Source of the DNA: Methylococcaceae bacterium
Lineage (GTDB): Bacteria > Pseudomonadota > Gammaproteobacteria > Methylococcales > Methylomonadaceae
Length of the DNA: 39,611 bases
NCBI GenBank assembly: GCA_947506155.1
Contig: CANNNV010000007.1
Coordinates: 1-39,611, forward strand
Direction of reading: 5' to 3'
Shown here: positions 17,641 through 28,213 of the stretch, in pieces
Numbering within the stretch: position 1 is the stretch's first letter
How the letters are laid out: each line of letters opens with the position of its first letter
The notes under the pieces: model-generated
Databases searched by the model: none
The model's input: the letters and a program-made list of their open reading frames with translations, nothing else
Told to the model about the DNA's origin: nothing
Translations under genes and position numbers: made by a program

Positions 17641-18807
17641 ATGGCTAAATTAACAACTCATTATGATAATTTAAATGTGTCGCGCAATGCGCCGGCCAGT
17701 GTTATTAAGGCTGCCTATAAAGCGCTTAGTCAATATTATCATCCTGATAAATATATCGGTGAGCATGAAGAAGCACTGCGGATTATGAAAGCGATTAATA
17801 GCGCTTATGCAGTTTTATCGGATGCTACTAAAAAGGCTATGCATGACCAATGGATAGACACGCAGGAAAGAGAGCACGCAGCTTATGAAACGCAACGGAT
17901 AATAACCATTATTAGCAAAGCTTATGCTGATCCACCAGCCATTGTTCAAAAAAATATTCCCGAGCATTTTAGCTTTAGTCATACGTTTTGGAAAATTATC
18001 CACTCGATGGTTAATACGCTTCGTTGCTTAAGAACTAAGCCACAACGTTCATCTGCCATCAACAACAAACGCGTTATCAAAATCCGGGTCGTTAAAAAAA
18101 TACTGGGCTTAATGGCTTTGATTGGCATGATATGGCTAGCGGTTACTTTTTACCTACCGAAGTCAAAAACAACAGTGACGACGGTTAATCAAAATGTTGT
18201 GAGCGTATTAAAAAAAGCTAAATACTGGGTCGATCAGGGTCAAGTTATCAAAGCGTTGCCTTTGTATTTGCAGTTGGCAATGCAGGGTAATGCGGATGCG
18301 CAGTTTTATACAGGCTTGCTGTACATCAATGGGCACGGTATTGCCAAGGATGAACACCAGGCTGTTAATTGGTTGGGCAAGGCGGCCAAGCAGGGGCATA
18401 AAGAAGCCCAATCAAAATTAGGTTTTATGTACGCAACTGGGAAAGGCGTGGTGAAAAATGATAGCCTGGCTGTTTACTGGTGCTACAAAGCCGCTGAACA
18501 CGGTGATGTTTTTGCGCAATATAATCTAGGCTTGATTTACGAAAAAGGCCAGGGTGTCGCGCAAGATAACAGCCTCGCTTTTTCTTGGTACAGCAAGGCT
18601 GCTGCACAAGGCGATGCCCAAGCTCAATATAATTTAGGTGTTATGTACGAAAAAGGTGTGGGCGTGGCAAAAGATAGCAAGCAGGCAGCTACTTTTTACC
18701 GAGAGGCTGCCAAACAAGGTCTGGCAGCGGCGGTTACTGCTTTAAAAAAATCGAGAGTAGAGAAGCTAAAAAGTGATGATGTGCCCGATAGTGAAGTTAT
18801 TCAATAG
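17641..18807 (+). CDS. J-domain protein with TM helix and Sel1-like repeats
   Basis: N-terminal THYDNLNVSRNAPASVIKAAYKALSQYYHPDKY (HPD motif); hydrophobic ILGLMALIGMIWLAVTFYL; C-terminal repeats such as AQYNLGLIYEKGQGVAQDNSLAFSWYSKAAAQG. Confidence 0.9.
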   Translation: MAKLTTHYDNLNVSRNAPASVIKAAYKALSQYYHPDKYIGEHEEALRIMKAINSAYAVLSDATKKAMHDQWIDTQEREHAAYETQRIITIISKAYADPPAIVQKNIPEHFSFSHTFWKIIHSMVNTLRCLRTKPQRSSAINNKRVIKIRVVKKILGLMALIGMIWLAVTFYLPKSKTTVTTVNQNVVSVLKKAKYWVDQGQVIKALPLYLQLAMQGNADAQFYTGLLYINGHGIAKDEHQAVNWLGKAAKQGHKEAQSKLGFMYATGKGVVKNDSLAVYWCYKAAEHGDVFAQYNLGLIYEKGQGVAQDNSLAFSWYSKAAAQGDAQAQYNLGVMYEKGVGVAKDSKQAATFYREAAKQGLAAAVTALKKSRVEKLKSDDVPDSEVIQ

Positions 18808-18942
18808 ATCTATTTCTAATAATCGTTGTTTCTGTCGCTGACCTGAGCGGCTTTTAAATTCATACTGCATTAATCTAACGATGTCTCCCGGTCGTTTTTC
18901 AGTTATAATCCCCCACTTTTTGTTGCCCAAGAGCATTAACCC

Positions 18943-19857
18943 GTGTCCAGTATAAACAACGACTTATCGACTTTCCAGGGACTGATCCTGGCCTTACAGG
19001 AATACTGGTCAGCACAGGGCTGTATTTTATTGCAGCCGCTGGATCAGGAAGTAGGGGCGGGGACTTTTCATCCAGCCACTTTTTTGCGCGCGATTGGTCC
19101 CGAGCCGTGGAATGCAGCCTATGTCCAGCCTTCGCGCCGGCCGACTGACGGCCGCTTTGGCGAAAATCCGAACCGGCTCCAGCATTATTATCAGTTTCAA
19201 GTGGTGTTAAAGCCCTCGCCGGACAATATTCAGGAGCTGTATCTGGGTTCGTTGCGCCATTTGGGTCTGGATTTGCTCGAACACGATGTGCGCTTTGTCG
19301 AAGACAATTGGGAATCGCCGACACTCGGTGCCTGGGGTCTGGGCTGGGAAGTCTGGCTGAACGGCATGGAAGTAACCCAGTTCACTTATTTTCAGCAAGT
19401 CGGTGGTCTTGAATGTCGTCCTGTTACCGGTGAGATTACTTACGGTCTGGAGCGGATCGCGATGTATTTGCAGGGCGTTAAAAGTGTTTATGATCTGGTC
19501 TGGACCCAAGGGCCGCACGGCACTGTCACATACGGCGACGTGTTTCATCAGAATGAAGTGGAAATGTCTGCTTACAATTTTGAACATGCTAATGTCGAGT
19601 TCATGTTCCAGTGTTTTGACACTTACGAGCAGGAATGCACCAAGCTGATCGCGCTGAATTTGCCGTTGCCCGCCTATGAAATGGTGCTAAAAGCCTCGCA
19701 TGCCTTTAACCTGCTGGATGCGCGTCATGCCATTTCGGTTACCGAGCGCCAACGCTATCTTTTAAGAGTCAGAAACATGGCCAAATCTGTGGCTGAAATC
19801 TATTACCAACGCCGTGAAGCGCTGGGATTTCCGATGTTAACCGGGCAGGGAGCATAA
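18943..19857 (+). CDS. glyQ: glycyl-tRNA synthetase alpha subunit (GTG start)
   Basis: [46 protein letters not shown]. Confidence 0.98.
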   Translation: MSSINNDLSTFQGLILALQEYWSAQGCILLQPLDQEVGAGTFHPATFLRAIGPEPWNAAYVQPSRRPTDGRFGENPNRLQHYYQFQVVLKPSPDNIQELYLGSLRHLGLDLLEHDVRFVEDNWESPTLGAWGLGWEVWLNGMEVTQFTYFQQVGGLECRPVTGEITYGLERIAMYLQGVKSVYDLVWTQGPHGTVTYGDVFHQNEVEMSAYNFEHANVEFMFQCFDTYEQECTKLIALNLPLPAYEMVLKASHAFNLLDARHAISVTERQRYLLRVRNMAKSVAEIYYQRREALGFPMLTGQGA

Positions 19858-19858
19858 C

Positions 19859-21922
19859 ATGAGCAAACATTTACTGTTCGAACTGGGTTCGGAAGAGCTG
19901 CCGCCCAAGACTTTGCTGAAATTGAGCAATGCCTTGCTCAACAATATTGTCCAGGGCTTAAATGCCGCCGAGTTATCGTTTACTGCCAGCAAGGCTTATG
20001 CAACGCCGAGACGATTGGCGGTGCTGATTGAAAATCTGGCCATCAAGCAGCCCGATAAAACCGTGGAAAAACGCGGCCCTGCGCTGCAGGCGGCTTTTGC
20101 CCCTGACGGATCGCCCAGTAAAGCGGCCTTGGGTTTTGCGCTCAGTTGCAATACTGACTTCGACAATCTGGAGCGCTTAAAAACCGACAAGGGTGAGTGG
20201 CTCAGCTATACCCAGGCAGTTCAAGGTCTAGCGACCGAGAACCTGATCCCGGATATCATCCGGTCAAGCATTGCCAATTTGCCGATAGCCAAGCGGATGC
20301 GCTGGGGCAGCTTCACCACTGAGTTTGTCAGGCCGGTACATTGGGCGGTTTTGCTTTATGGTGCTAAGGTCATTGAAACCGAAATTCTTGGACTGAAAAC
20401 CGGGGCAATCACCCAGGGCCACCGTTTTCATGCGCCACAAAAAATAACCCTGAGCCAGCCTGAAGACTATGTTGAGGTGTTGTATCAACAGGGCAGGGTG
20501 ATTGCCGATCTTGAACAGCGCAAAATATTAATCCGCGATGCGGCAGAAAAAGCCGCCGCCGCAGTTAATGGTTACGCCTACATAGAAGAAGAGTTGCTGG
20601 AGGAGATTGCCGCGTTAAACGAATGGCCAGTGCCGATTACCGGAACCTTCGATCCACGCTTTTTGGCGCTGCCGCCGGAAGTGTTGATCACCACTATGCA
20701 AACCAACCAGAAATATTTTCCGGTGAAAAATGCGGAGGGAGGTTTACTGGCTTACTTTATTACCTTCAGCAATATCGAAAGCACCAACCCGACTTCGATA
20801 CAACAAGGCAATGAACGCGTGGTGACGCCGCGTCTGTCAGACGCTGAATTTTTCTGGAATCAGGATAGAAAGAAAACGCTGGAAGACCGGGTTGAAAGCC
20901 TGTCCAGTGTGGTTTTTCAGGAAAGTCTGGGGTCGGTTTTTGCCAAAACCAAACGAGTGCAACAGCTGGCAAAATTTATTGCCGGACATTTACATGAAAA
21001 TGTCGAACTGGCGGAACGCGCTGCCTTACTGGCCAAAGCCGATCTGATGACCGAAATGGTCGGTGAATTTGGTAACCTGCAAGGTCTGATGGGGCGTTAC
21101 TATGCCTTGGCCGATAATGAGCCAGAAGCAGTTGCGCTGGCGTTGGAAGAACAGTATTTCCCGAAACAATCCGGCAGTCCGACTGCGGGCAGTGCCACCG
21201 GACAGATTGTTGCGATTGCAGAAAAAATAGACACCTTGGTCGGTATTTTTGCAGTCGGCTTGATCCCTACCGGCGACAAGGACCCTTATGCCTTGCGCCG
21301 CGCGGCTTTAGGTATTCTTAGAACTCTTATCGAGAATAAACTCGACATCAATATCGTCGAATTGACCGAGTTTGCCAGCGCCCAGATTAAAACTACTATC
21401 GAGCAAAGCGTAACTGCTGACAAGGTTATTGAGTTCATTTTCGACCGGTTAAAAGGCTATTGTCTGGATCAAGGCTATAGCGCCGATGAGTTTGATGCGG
21501 TCATTGCCGTTGCTCCTGCCGAACCGCTGGATTTTATGCAGCGTTTGCAGGCGGTTAAAGCATTCCGGCAGTTACCTGAAGCGGAAAGTCTGGCCGCAGC
21601 GAACAAGCGCATCCGCAATATTCTGAAAAAATCCGAGTCCCAACCGGCAGCTGTGGTGGGTAATTTAGTTGAACTTCAGGAAAAACAGTTATTGCAAGCC
21701 GCGTTGCAAGCCGCCGATGACATCAAGCCATTGCTGGCGCTGCGCGATTATCAGGCGACGCTGAATCGTCTGGCCGGCTTGCGCAATGATGTTGATACCT
21801 TTTTTGATCAGGTCATGGTGATGACCGATGACCTTGAGTTGCGTGCCAACCGCTTGGCCTTGCTGAACTTGTTGTCCGAGCAGTTTTTGACCTGTGCCGA
21901 TATTTCCCGGCTGCAATCGTAA
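19859..21922 (+). CDS. glyS: glycyl-tRNA synthetase beta subunit
   Basis: LLFELGSEELPPK, 687 aa, directly after glyQ. Confidence 0.98.
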   Translation: MSKHLLFELGSEELPPKTLLKLSNALLNNIVQGLNAAELSFTASKAYATPRRLAVLIENLAIKQPDKTVEKRGPALQAAFAPDGSPSKAALGFALSCNTDFDNLERLKTDKGEWLSYTQAVQGLATENLIPDIIRSSIANLPIAKRMRWGSFTTEFVRPVHWAVLLYGAKVIETEILGLKTGAITQGHRFHAPQKITLSQPEDYVEVLYQQGRVIADLEQRKILIRDAAEKAAAAVNGYAYIEEELLEEIAALNEWPVPITGTFDPRFLALPPEVLITTMQTNQKYFPVKNAEGGLLAYFITFSNIESTNPTSIQQGNERVVTPRLSDAEFFWNQDRKKTLEDRVESLSSVVFQESLGSVFAKTKRVQQLAKFIAGHLHENVELAERAALLAKADLMTEMVGEFGNLQGLMGRYYALADNEPEAVALALEEQYFPKQSGSPTAGSATGQIVAIAEKIDTLVGIFAVGLIPTGDKDPYALRRAALGILRTLIENKLDINIVELTEFASAQIKTTIEQSVTADKVIEFIFDRLKGYCLDQGYSADEFDAVIAVAPAEPLDFMQRLQAVKAFRQLPEAESLAAANKRIRNILKKSESQPAAVVGNLVELQEKQLLQAALQAADDIKPLLALRDYQATLNRLAGLRNDVDTFFDQVMVMTDDLELRANRLALLNLLSEQFLTCADISRLQS

Positions 21923-21926
21923 AACT

Positions 21927-22478
21927 ATGCCTGAAAGCCGCTATGTGCTGTTGGATCGTGATGGCGTAATTAATCATGACTCGGAAGACTTTATAAAATC
22001 TCCTGAGCAATGGCTGCCGATTCCCGGTAGCCTTGAGGCCATAGCCCTGTTTGTTGAGCAGGGTTACACGGTTGTGGTTGTTACCAATCAATCGGGACTG
22101 GCTCGAGGTTTGTTCGATCTTGCGATGCTGGAAAAAATCCATCAAAAAATGTGCTTGATGGTCGAACAAAAAGGCGGGAAAATCGACGCGATCTATTTTT
22201 GTCCGCATGGCCCTGACGACAATTGCAACTGCCGCAAGCCCAAGCCGGGATTGCTGCTGGCTTTTGCTTATGACAAGAATATCAGCCTGAGCGGCATTCC
22301 GGTGATCGGTGATTCACTGCGGGACTTACAAGCAGCAGAGGCTGTTAATGCAAGTCCGATACTGGTCAAGACCGGCAAAGGCCAACAAACCCTAGATAAT
22401 AATCCCGAGCTTAACTTTCCTGTTTTTGAAAATTTATATGACGCAGCAAAATACCTCACTTCAAGATCCCCGGCCTAA
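21927..22478 (+). CDS. gmhB: D-glycero-beta-D-manno-heptose 1,7-bisphosphate 7-phosphatase
   Basis: VLLDRDGVINHDS HAD motif, TNQSGLARG, CPHGPDDNCNCRKPKPGLL zinc-binding loop; internal Met at 21927 preferred over 21894. Confidence 0.92.
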   Translation: MPESRYVLLDRDGVINHDSEDFIKSPEQWLPIPGSLEAIALFVEQGYTVVVVTNQSGLARGLFDLAMLEKIHQKMCLMVEQKGGKIDAIYFCPHGPDDNCNCRKPKPGLLLAFAYDKNISLSGIPVIGDSLRDLQAAEAVNASPILVKTGKGQQTLDNNPELNFPVFENLYDAAKYLTSRSPA

Positions 22479-23184
22479 AAATTATATAGGCTCGGCCCTG
22501 CTGTTTTTCGGCATTTTTTTTACCGCGACCATCGTCGGCATTTTACTTATTCTGGGCATGCTGACGACGTTCAAGATACGCTGGAAAATTGGCCATGTCT
22601 GGTGCGCGGTGATTCGTTGGATGACCAAAGCGTTTTGCGGATTGACTTACGAAGTCGAAGGACTGGAACATATCAACCCGCAGCAAGCGGCGATTATCTT
22701 CAGCAATCACCAGTCGGCTTGGGAAACGCTGGCGTTGCGCTATATTCTGCCGCCGCATTCGGTAGTCATCAAGCGCGAGCTGTTGTGGTTGCCGATTTGG
22801 GGCTGGTCACTGCTAACCTTGAAATCCATCGTGATTAACCGGAAAAATCAACGCGCGGCGTTACGGGCTTTACTTGAACAAGGTACGAGGTATTTGAATG
22901 AAGGCTTATGGGTGCTGATTTTTCCGGAAGGCACGCGTGCCGGCGCCAGAGAAGTATTGAAATTTAATATTGGCGGTGCGATGCTGGCGCAAAAATCAGG
23001 GTTTCCAGTTATTCCGGTCGTCCATAATGCCGGTGATTTTTGGCCGCGTTACAGTTTTTTAAAATATCCCGGCGTGATTAAGCTGAAAATTGGTCCGGTC
23101 ATAGAAACCAAGGGCCGCAAAGCCGGCGACATCAATGCCGAAGCCGAAGCCTGGATAACACAGGCGATGAAGGAGATGGATTGA
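22438..23184 (+). CDS. plsC: 1-acyl-sn-glycerol-3-phosphate acyltransferase
   Basis: NHQSAWETLA (HX4D-like block), FPEGTRAGAREV; overlaps the gmhB 3' end. Confidence 0.88.
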   Translation: MTQQNTSLQDPRPKNYIGSALLFFGIFFTATIVGILLILGMLTTFKIRWKIGHVWCAVIRWMTKAFCGLTYEVEGLEHINPQQAAIIFSNHQSAWETLALRYILPPHSVVIKRELLWLPIWGWSLLTLKSIVINRKNQRAALRALLEQGTRYLNEGLWVLIFPEGTRAGAREVLKFNIGGAMLAQKSGFPVIPVVHNAGDFWPRYSFLKYPGVIKLKIGPVIETKGRKAGDINAEAEAWITQAMKEMD

Positions 23185-23235
23185 AATTCACGTATAATTC
23201 CATACCCTGTATTTTCACTAAATAACGGTACATTC

Positions 23236-23643
23236 ATGAAAAAAATATTACTCATTTCCATCGCTGCCTTATTGCTGCCAGGTTGCGCAGATAAGAACCA
23301 GTATGAACAGGCTATCTTGGAGCAACTGCAGCTGGATAAGGATATCAAGGATTATAAAGCCTCGCCCGAACGCATGGCTAAATGCGTAGTGGATTCGACC
23401 TCGAACCACATGCCCGGTGTTTTTGGTTTGGATCCCACGCGCTTGACGGCTTACCGTAACTATACAAAAATGCTGACGCTGTCCTCTTCTAAAGATCCCA
23501 AAAAGACGCTGGAAGAATTGCGCACTGATTTTGGTTCACCTAAAGAGCTTGCAGAAGCTCATACCAACTATACCGAGAGCCTGATGGAATGTATGTCTGC
23601 ATCGATTGCAGAATCAGAAGATGAGGCCAAAGCGGAAAAATAA
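23236..23643 (+). CDS. small putative lipoprotein of unknown function
   Basis: MKKILLISIAALLLPGC lipobox; no recognised domain. Confidence 0.65.
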   Translation: MKKILLISIAALLLPGCADKNQYEQAILEQLQLDKDIKDYKASPERMAKCVVDSTSNHMPGVFGLDPTRLTAYRNYTKMLTLSSSKDPKKTLEELRTDFGSPKELAEAHTNYTESLMECMSASIAESEDEAKAEK

Positions 23644-23662
23644 CGTTGTCCCTAGTCCAGCC

Positions 23663-23703
23663 GCGTAGGTCGGGTTAGCGCAGCATAACCCGACCTGCTA
23701 CGT
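23663..23703. repeat. palindromic intergenic repeat between convergent genes
   Basis: GTAGGTCGGGTTAgcgcagcaTAACCCGACCTgCTAC; a common dispersed repeat type, may act as a bidirectional terminator. Confidence 0.75.
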
Positions 23704-23714
23704 CGCTTTTTACA

Positions 23715-24200
23715 TTACTCCGCGCCGCAACAGCGCTTGAACTTTTTGCCGCTGCCGCAGGAACACGGGGCATTCTTGCCCAGATTGGTTTGTAGACCTG
23801 TTTTGCGGATCGATTTAACCGGGCCGTCCAGATAAAACCAGCTGCCCGAGCGTTTGATAAACTGACTGATTTCAGTCATGACGTGCGCCTCGCCATCCTG
23901 CAAATAATGCGCCTTGAACTCCACCACGCCTTTAACATCCTTACTTCCGCCTTTTTTGGTCGAGATTATTTCCAGTCGTTGCCAATCAACCTGTTCCTTG
24001 GAAAAATCGATCAATTCAGGTCGTGCCGTGACGTCCCAGGTTTCCTGTAAATAAGCCGCATTGCCCAGCGCAAACGAGGTAAAGCGCGAACGCATCAAGG
24101 CTACGGCTGTTTCCGGCTTTTTTTCACCGGAATGAAAAAGACCGCAGCATTCCGCATAAGCTAGCCCCAAATCGCAAAGACAAACCACCGGTGTATTCAA
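23715..24200 (-). CDS. ychJ: YchJ-family SEC-C motif protein
   Basis: N-terminal CLCDLGLAYAECCG and C-terminal APCSCGSGKKFKRCCG metal-binding motifs. Confidence 0.88.
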   Translation of the reverse strand: MNTPVVCLCDLGLAYAECCGLFHSGEKKPETAVALMRSRFTSFALGNAAYLQETWDVTARPELIDFSKEQVDWQRLEIISTKKGGSKDVKGVVEFKAHYLQDGEAHVMTEISQFIKRSGSWFYLDGPVKSIRKTGLQTNLGKNAPCSCGSGKKFKRCCGAE

Positions 24201-24211
24201 AGCGAGTATCC

Positions 24212-25468
24212 TTAAATGCTATTGGCTCTGGGCCTGCTTCTGCCCTGCGTACTGCTGGGCTTGCGAGGGCTTGAATTTCTAACCGGACGCGGGCCGCGTG
24301 GTTCTTCTGGCGGCATTGGTGGCGCTACCAGCGAGGCTTCAAAGCCGGGTATCTGTTCGCGTTTAATTTCCTTGCCGATCAGTTTTTCTACCGAACGCAA
24401 GAAGCTGTACTCATCATGAGATACCAGTGATACGGCTTGACCTTCTTCGCCGGCACGTCCAGTACGGCCAATTCTATGTACATAATCTTCCGGCGCTTTA
24501 GGCAATTCAAAATTGACTACATGCGGCAACAGGTTGATATCGATGCCACGCGCAGCCACATCGGTCGCTACCAGCACTCTGATTTCACCGGCTTTAAAGC
24601 CTGAAAGAGCGCTGGTTCTGGCGCCCTGGCTTTTGTTGCCGTGGATCGCGGCGGCCTTGATATTGACCTTGTTAAGTTTTTCGGTCAGGCGATTCGCGCC
24701 GTGTTTAGTGGTGGTAAACACCAGAACCTGTTGCCAGTCCTGTTCCTTGATCAGGTGACAAAGCAGTTCGGTTTTATTGGCTTTATTGACCAGATAAGCG
24801 ACTTGCTGAATCAGTTCGGCGGCGGTGTTGCGCGCAGCGACTTCGATTTTTATCGGATTAACCAGCAGGCCGGTGGTGAGTTTGCGTATGTCTTCGGAAA
24901 AGGTCGCAGAAAACAGCAAGTTTTGACGTTTTTTCGGCAAAAAGCCGATGATTTTACGAATGTCCCGGATAAAGCCCATGTCCAGCATGCGGTCGGCTTC
25001 GTCTAGTATGAGTGTTTCTACTTGATCGAGTTTTACCGCATTTTGGTTGACCAGATCCAGTAAGCGTCCAGGCGTGGCGACCAATATGTCGACGCCGCCT
25101 CTTAAGCGCATCATCTGCGGGTTGATTTTTACCCCGCCAAAAACCACTTCGGATTTTAAGCGTGGGTGTAAATGAGCGCCATATTTGTTTACCGATTCGC
25201 CGATTTGTGCGGCAAGTTCCCGTGTCGGCGTCAGTATCAAGACCCTAACTGGCCTGTTATTGCCATACGCTTTTTGTGATAAACGGTGCAGGATAGGCAG
25301 GGTAAATCCTGCTGTTTTACCGGTTCCTGTTTGTGCGGCGGCGAGTACATCACGGCCACCTAAAACGGCTGGAATGGCTTGTGACTGTATGGGGGACGGC
25401 GTGGTATAGCCGGCATCCGCAATGGCGCGCAGCAAAGGATCAGATAAACCGAGGGTGGTAAATGGCAT
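24212..25468 (-). CDS. rhlE: DEAD-box ATP-dependent RNA helicase, RhlE type
   Basis: [69 protein letters not shown]; basic C-terminal tail. Confidence 0.93.
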   Translation of the reverse strand: MPFTTLGLSDPLLRAIADAGYTTPSPIQSQAIPAVLGGRDVLAAAQTGTGKTAGFTLPILHRLSQKAYGNNRPVRVLILTPTRELAAQIGESVNKYGAHLHPRLKSEVVFGGVKINPQMMRLRGGVDILVATPGRLLDLVNQNAVKLDQVETLILDEADRMLDMGFIRDIRKIIGFLPKKRQNLLFSATFSEDIRKLTTGLLVNPIKIEVAARNTAAELIQQVAYLVNKANKTELLCHLIKEQDWQQVLVFTTTKHGANRLTEKLNKVNIKAAAIHGNKSQGARTSALSGFKAGEIRVLVATDVAARGIDINLLPHVVNFELPKAPEDYVHRIGRTGRAGEEGQAVSLVSHDEYSFLRSVEKLIGKEIKREQIPGFEASLVAPPMPPEEPRGPRPVRNSSPRKPSSTQGRSRPRANSI

Positions 25469-25757
25469 ATTTTTAGAGTCTCAATAAAAGGTTGCTGTTG
25501 ACTAATGTCTTACAGCGTTGTTTAAAGGGTGTAGGTTGGAATTCTCTCCGAGCTAAAGGAAGAGAATTGGAAACAGTTCAGCACAGGCTAACTTTAGTTT
25601 TAATCGAGTGCCAACTAAAATTTTATATTTTTTAAATGTTGCTGCCGCTGAAATATTTTACATTGTCTGCGTTACAACTTGATTATTTCACCACTAAAAA
25701 TGGTGTAATCAGATCCGCCAGGTAAACTGGGGCTTAAGGGGAATTTAGATGCTTGTT

Positions 25758-25792
25758 AAAATAACCGATTATTTTTAATAAAAGGTTATTTT
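25758..25792 (-). terminator. possible weak terminator hairpin downstream of tRNA-Ser
   Basis: AAAATAACC (25758-25766) pairs with GGTTATTTT (25784-25792). Confidence 0.4.
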
Positions 25793-25799
25793 ACATATA

Positions 25800-25889
25800 T
25801 GGCGGAGAAGCAGGGATTCGAACCCTGGGAGGGTATCACCCCTCAACGGTTTTCAAGACCGCCGCTTTCGGCCGCTCAGCCACCTCTCC
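25800..25889 (-). tRNA. tRNA-Ser(UGA)
   Basis: Reverse complement GGAGAGGTGGCTGAGCGGCCGAAAGCGGCGGTCTTGAAAACCG…GGTTCGAATCCCTGCTTCTCCGCCA; class II variable arm, anticodon TGA, encoded CCA. Confidence 0.97.
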
Positions 25890-26066
25890 ATACCCGGCGT
25901 ATTATATAGAATCTGATATTTATTGCAACAGTAATTTTTTGTTTAAAGCCGATAGCCGTTTTCTGGATTAATTACAGCGCCAATAAGTGCCTAAAACCTA
26001 ACACTTATGCGAAATCTAAGCTGATGTTAAATTAGTGACGAAAATAATAAGAAAATGGTAATAACC

Positions 26067-26114
26067 CTAAAAGTTGGAAAATCATGTCGGGTCGAGTAAC
26101 ATAGCAACTTTTAG
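26067..26114. promoter_or_regulatory. perfect 10-bp inverted repeat, possible operator or RNA hairpin
   Basis: CTAAAAGTTG (26067-26076) and CAACTTTTAG (26105-26114) upstream of the 26212 ORF. Confidence 0.4.
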
Positions 26115-26211
26115 TGCTTTTCTGTTTTAAGATTATGGTTACGATAACAGAAAATACATTTAGCAGTTTAAGCAATATGCTTGAAAAAACGGCTTACACA
26201 CTCGATAATTT

Positions 26212-26724
26212 ATGAAATTATTAGCTCAATACTTGTTGCTTTGTTGGTTTAAAAATAATCCTATTAATTTAATTCCTTCCAGATCATTTATGTGGAAGAC
26301 GGTAGTTTTTTATCTTATCTCAGGAATTATTGTTGAAGGTCTAATCGCAGATCCTGCCGATGGTACGCTCGAAGTATCGTTACGGACAATCATGGCCTTT
26401 ACGTCCATCGCTGTTTTTTTACTGATCAACAAAAAAATTCAGGCTTTTAATCAATTATTTACGGCTATTTTTGTTTGTGAAAATTTTATTATGACACTAG
26501 CGATTGCCGCCGAAGCACTGGATTTTTGGATGGTGATGAACAAAGAAATATACCGTGAAGAAATATCAATTGGTTTGGCTGTATTCTTGGTTGGCTGGTA
26601 TTTAGCAATAGTGAGTTACATTTTCCGCCAATTTTTTTCCTATAAAATGAGCATTAGTGTTATTTTTGCGTTTAGCTATTTTGTTTTAACCTACGGCATC
26701 CCAATGTTAGTTATGGACATTTAA
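26212..26724 (+). CDS. multi-pass integral membrane protein of unknown function
   Basis: 170 aa with about 5 hydrophobic helices; no family recognised. Confidence 0.65.
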   Translation: MKLLAQYLLLCWFKNNPINLIPSRSFMWKTVVFYLISGIIVEGLIADPADGTLEVSLRTIMAFTSIAVFLLINKKIQAFNQLFTAIFVCENFIMTLAIAAEALDFWMVMNKEIYREEISIGLAVFLVGWYLAIVSYIFRQFFSYKMSISVIFAFSYFVLTYGIPMLVMDI

Positions 26725-26770
26725 TCCAAAATAAATTGTCGGTTATTTCTGTAATTTTAAAACCATATTG

Positions 26771-27436
26771 TTAATGCTGTTCGTAAGCTAAGGGGTCAAT
26801 GACGCTATTTTTGGCAAAGGCTTCGAGACGCTCAATGCATGAACCGCATTTACCGCAAGATTTCTCACGACCATTGTAACAAGTCCACGATTGGCTATAA
26901 TCCAGCCCCATTTTCAAGCCATCTGCTAAAATTTGGCTCTTATCCTGATTTAAATAAGGAGTGGTAATTTTTACCGCTTGATAATTGGCGATCTTTGCGA
27001 CTTCATTCATTTTTTCTACAAATTCGGGGCGACAATCAGGATATATGGCATGGTCACCTGCGTGGGCGCCAAAGTAGACCGTATCAGCACCCTTCGACAC
27101 AGCATAAGCAATCGCCAGCGACAACATAATCATATTACGATTAGGTACCACAGTTGCCTGCATGCTTTGCTCAGCGTAATGACCTTCCGGCACATCGATG
27201 TCAGAGGTTAGTGATGAGCCTTGTAGTAAAGGGATAATCGTCGAAATATCGACTAATTGATGATCTAGCTTTAATGTTTCACAAACTGCCCGAGCCGATT
27301 CAATTTCTTTGACATGGCGCTGGCCGTAATTAAAGGTCAACGGAAATACCTCCAGACCTTCTTGCAAAGCTTTGTGCAGTACGGTGAATGAATCCATGCC
27401 GCCCGAATAGATGACAATAACTTTATTTTTTTTCAT
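26771..27436 (-). CDS. queC: 7-cyano-7-deazaguanine synthase
   Basis: [20 protein letters not shown]-loop, TFNYGQRH, C-terminal [25 protein letters not shown]; start at the internal Met at 27436. Confidence 0.96.
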   Translation of the reverse strand: MKKNKVIVIYSGGMDSFTVLHKALQEGLEVFPLTFNYGQRHVKEIESARAVCETLKLDHQLVDISTIIPLLQGSSLTSDIDVPEGHYAEQSMQATVVPNRNMIMLSLAIAYAVSKGADTVYFGAHAGDHAIYPDCRPEFVEKMNEVAKIANYQAVKITTPYLNQDKSQILADGLKMGLDYSQSWTCYNGREKSCGKCGSCIERLEAFAKNSVIDPLAYEQH

Positions 27437-27725
27437 ACGAGTTTTTTTCTTTAAGCCAAGACTTTTTGCTGTAGTAAACGGCAAGAAAAGCAATGGTGAA
27501 ATCAATTATTGCCTGACCCAACATGCCGATGATGGTTTGTAGGGACGAGTATTTTTCCATATAAATATACAGACTGATATTGGCAAAACCAAAAGCAATC
27601 CATGCTATCGCACTGATGCCGTCAGCTGATTGCTCGCGTAATATTTTTATTAACTGTAGCAAGCCGGCCAAGGGAAAGATGACGGCAGGAATCCAGCCCG
27701 ATATTTGCAGCAATGAAAAGCTCAT
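27423..27725 (-). CDS. small SemiSWEET/PQ-loop-like membrane protein
   Basis: 100 aa, 3 predicted [41 protein letters not shown] resembles a PQ-loop repeat; overlaps the queC start. Confidence 0.65.
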   Translation of the reverse strand: MSFSLLQISGWIPAVIFPLAGLLQLIKILREQSADGISAIAWIAFGFANISLYIYMEKYSSLQTIIGMLGQAIIDFTIAFLAVYYSKKSWLKEKNSYEKK

Positions 27726-27904
27726 ACTTATCTATGTTTGACTATTTAAAATGGGCATTCTACATAGCTTCGCAGATTTATTGTGATTATTTTTTGTTAA
27801 CTGGCTGCAAAATTATTGAATGTAACAATTTTGGCGCGCGTTGAAAAATGATCTTGGTTTTGAGCCTTATGCCAATAGCTGTTGGGTTTTATTTTTAAAC
27901 ATCG

Positions 27905-28135
27905 CTATTTCTTTTTAAAATAAAAGATCTGTTTATGGGATTCTTTTATCAATTGAATGATCTGATGCCCGGTCTGATTAGAATAAACGCCAAAATCCAG
28001 ATGCGCGGCAGGATCGGTTGCAATTACTTTAACGATATCGCCGCTGGCTATGGCCATCATGGCTTTTTTCAGGCGCAACAAGGGTAATGGGCAATTCAAG
28101 CCGCTGGCATCTACTTCGAGATTAAATTCGATCAT
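27905..28135 (-). CDS. tusA: TusA-family sulfurtransferase
   Basis: VDASGLNCPLPLLRLKKAMMAIASGDIVKVIATDPAAHLDF (CPxP motif). Confidence 0.9.
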   Translation of the reverse strand: MIEFNLEVDASGLNCPLPLLRLKKAMMAIASGDIVKVIATDPAAHLDFGVYSNQTGHQIIQLIKESHKQIFYFKKK

Positions 28136-28213
28136 GGTTTATAAACTTTCTCAACTCGGTTGGGGGCGCTTATAATACCACCCTCTTTTAAATCCAAGCA
28201 TCATCGAAACTCA

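Noticed and set aside
25540-25568. AATTCTCT…AGAGAATT inverted repeat in the rhlE 5' region as a regulatory element
   Set aside because: Only 8-bp arms in AT-rich sequence; too weak to claim without comparative data.
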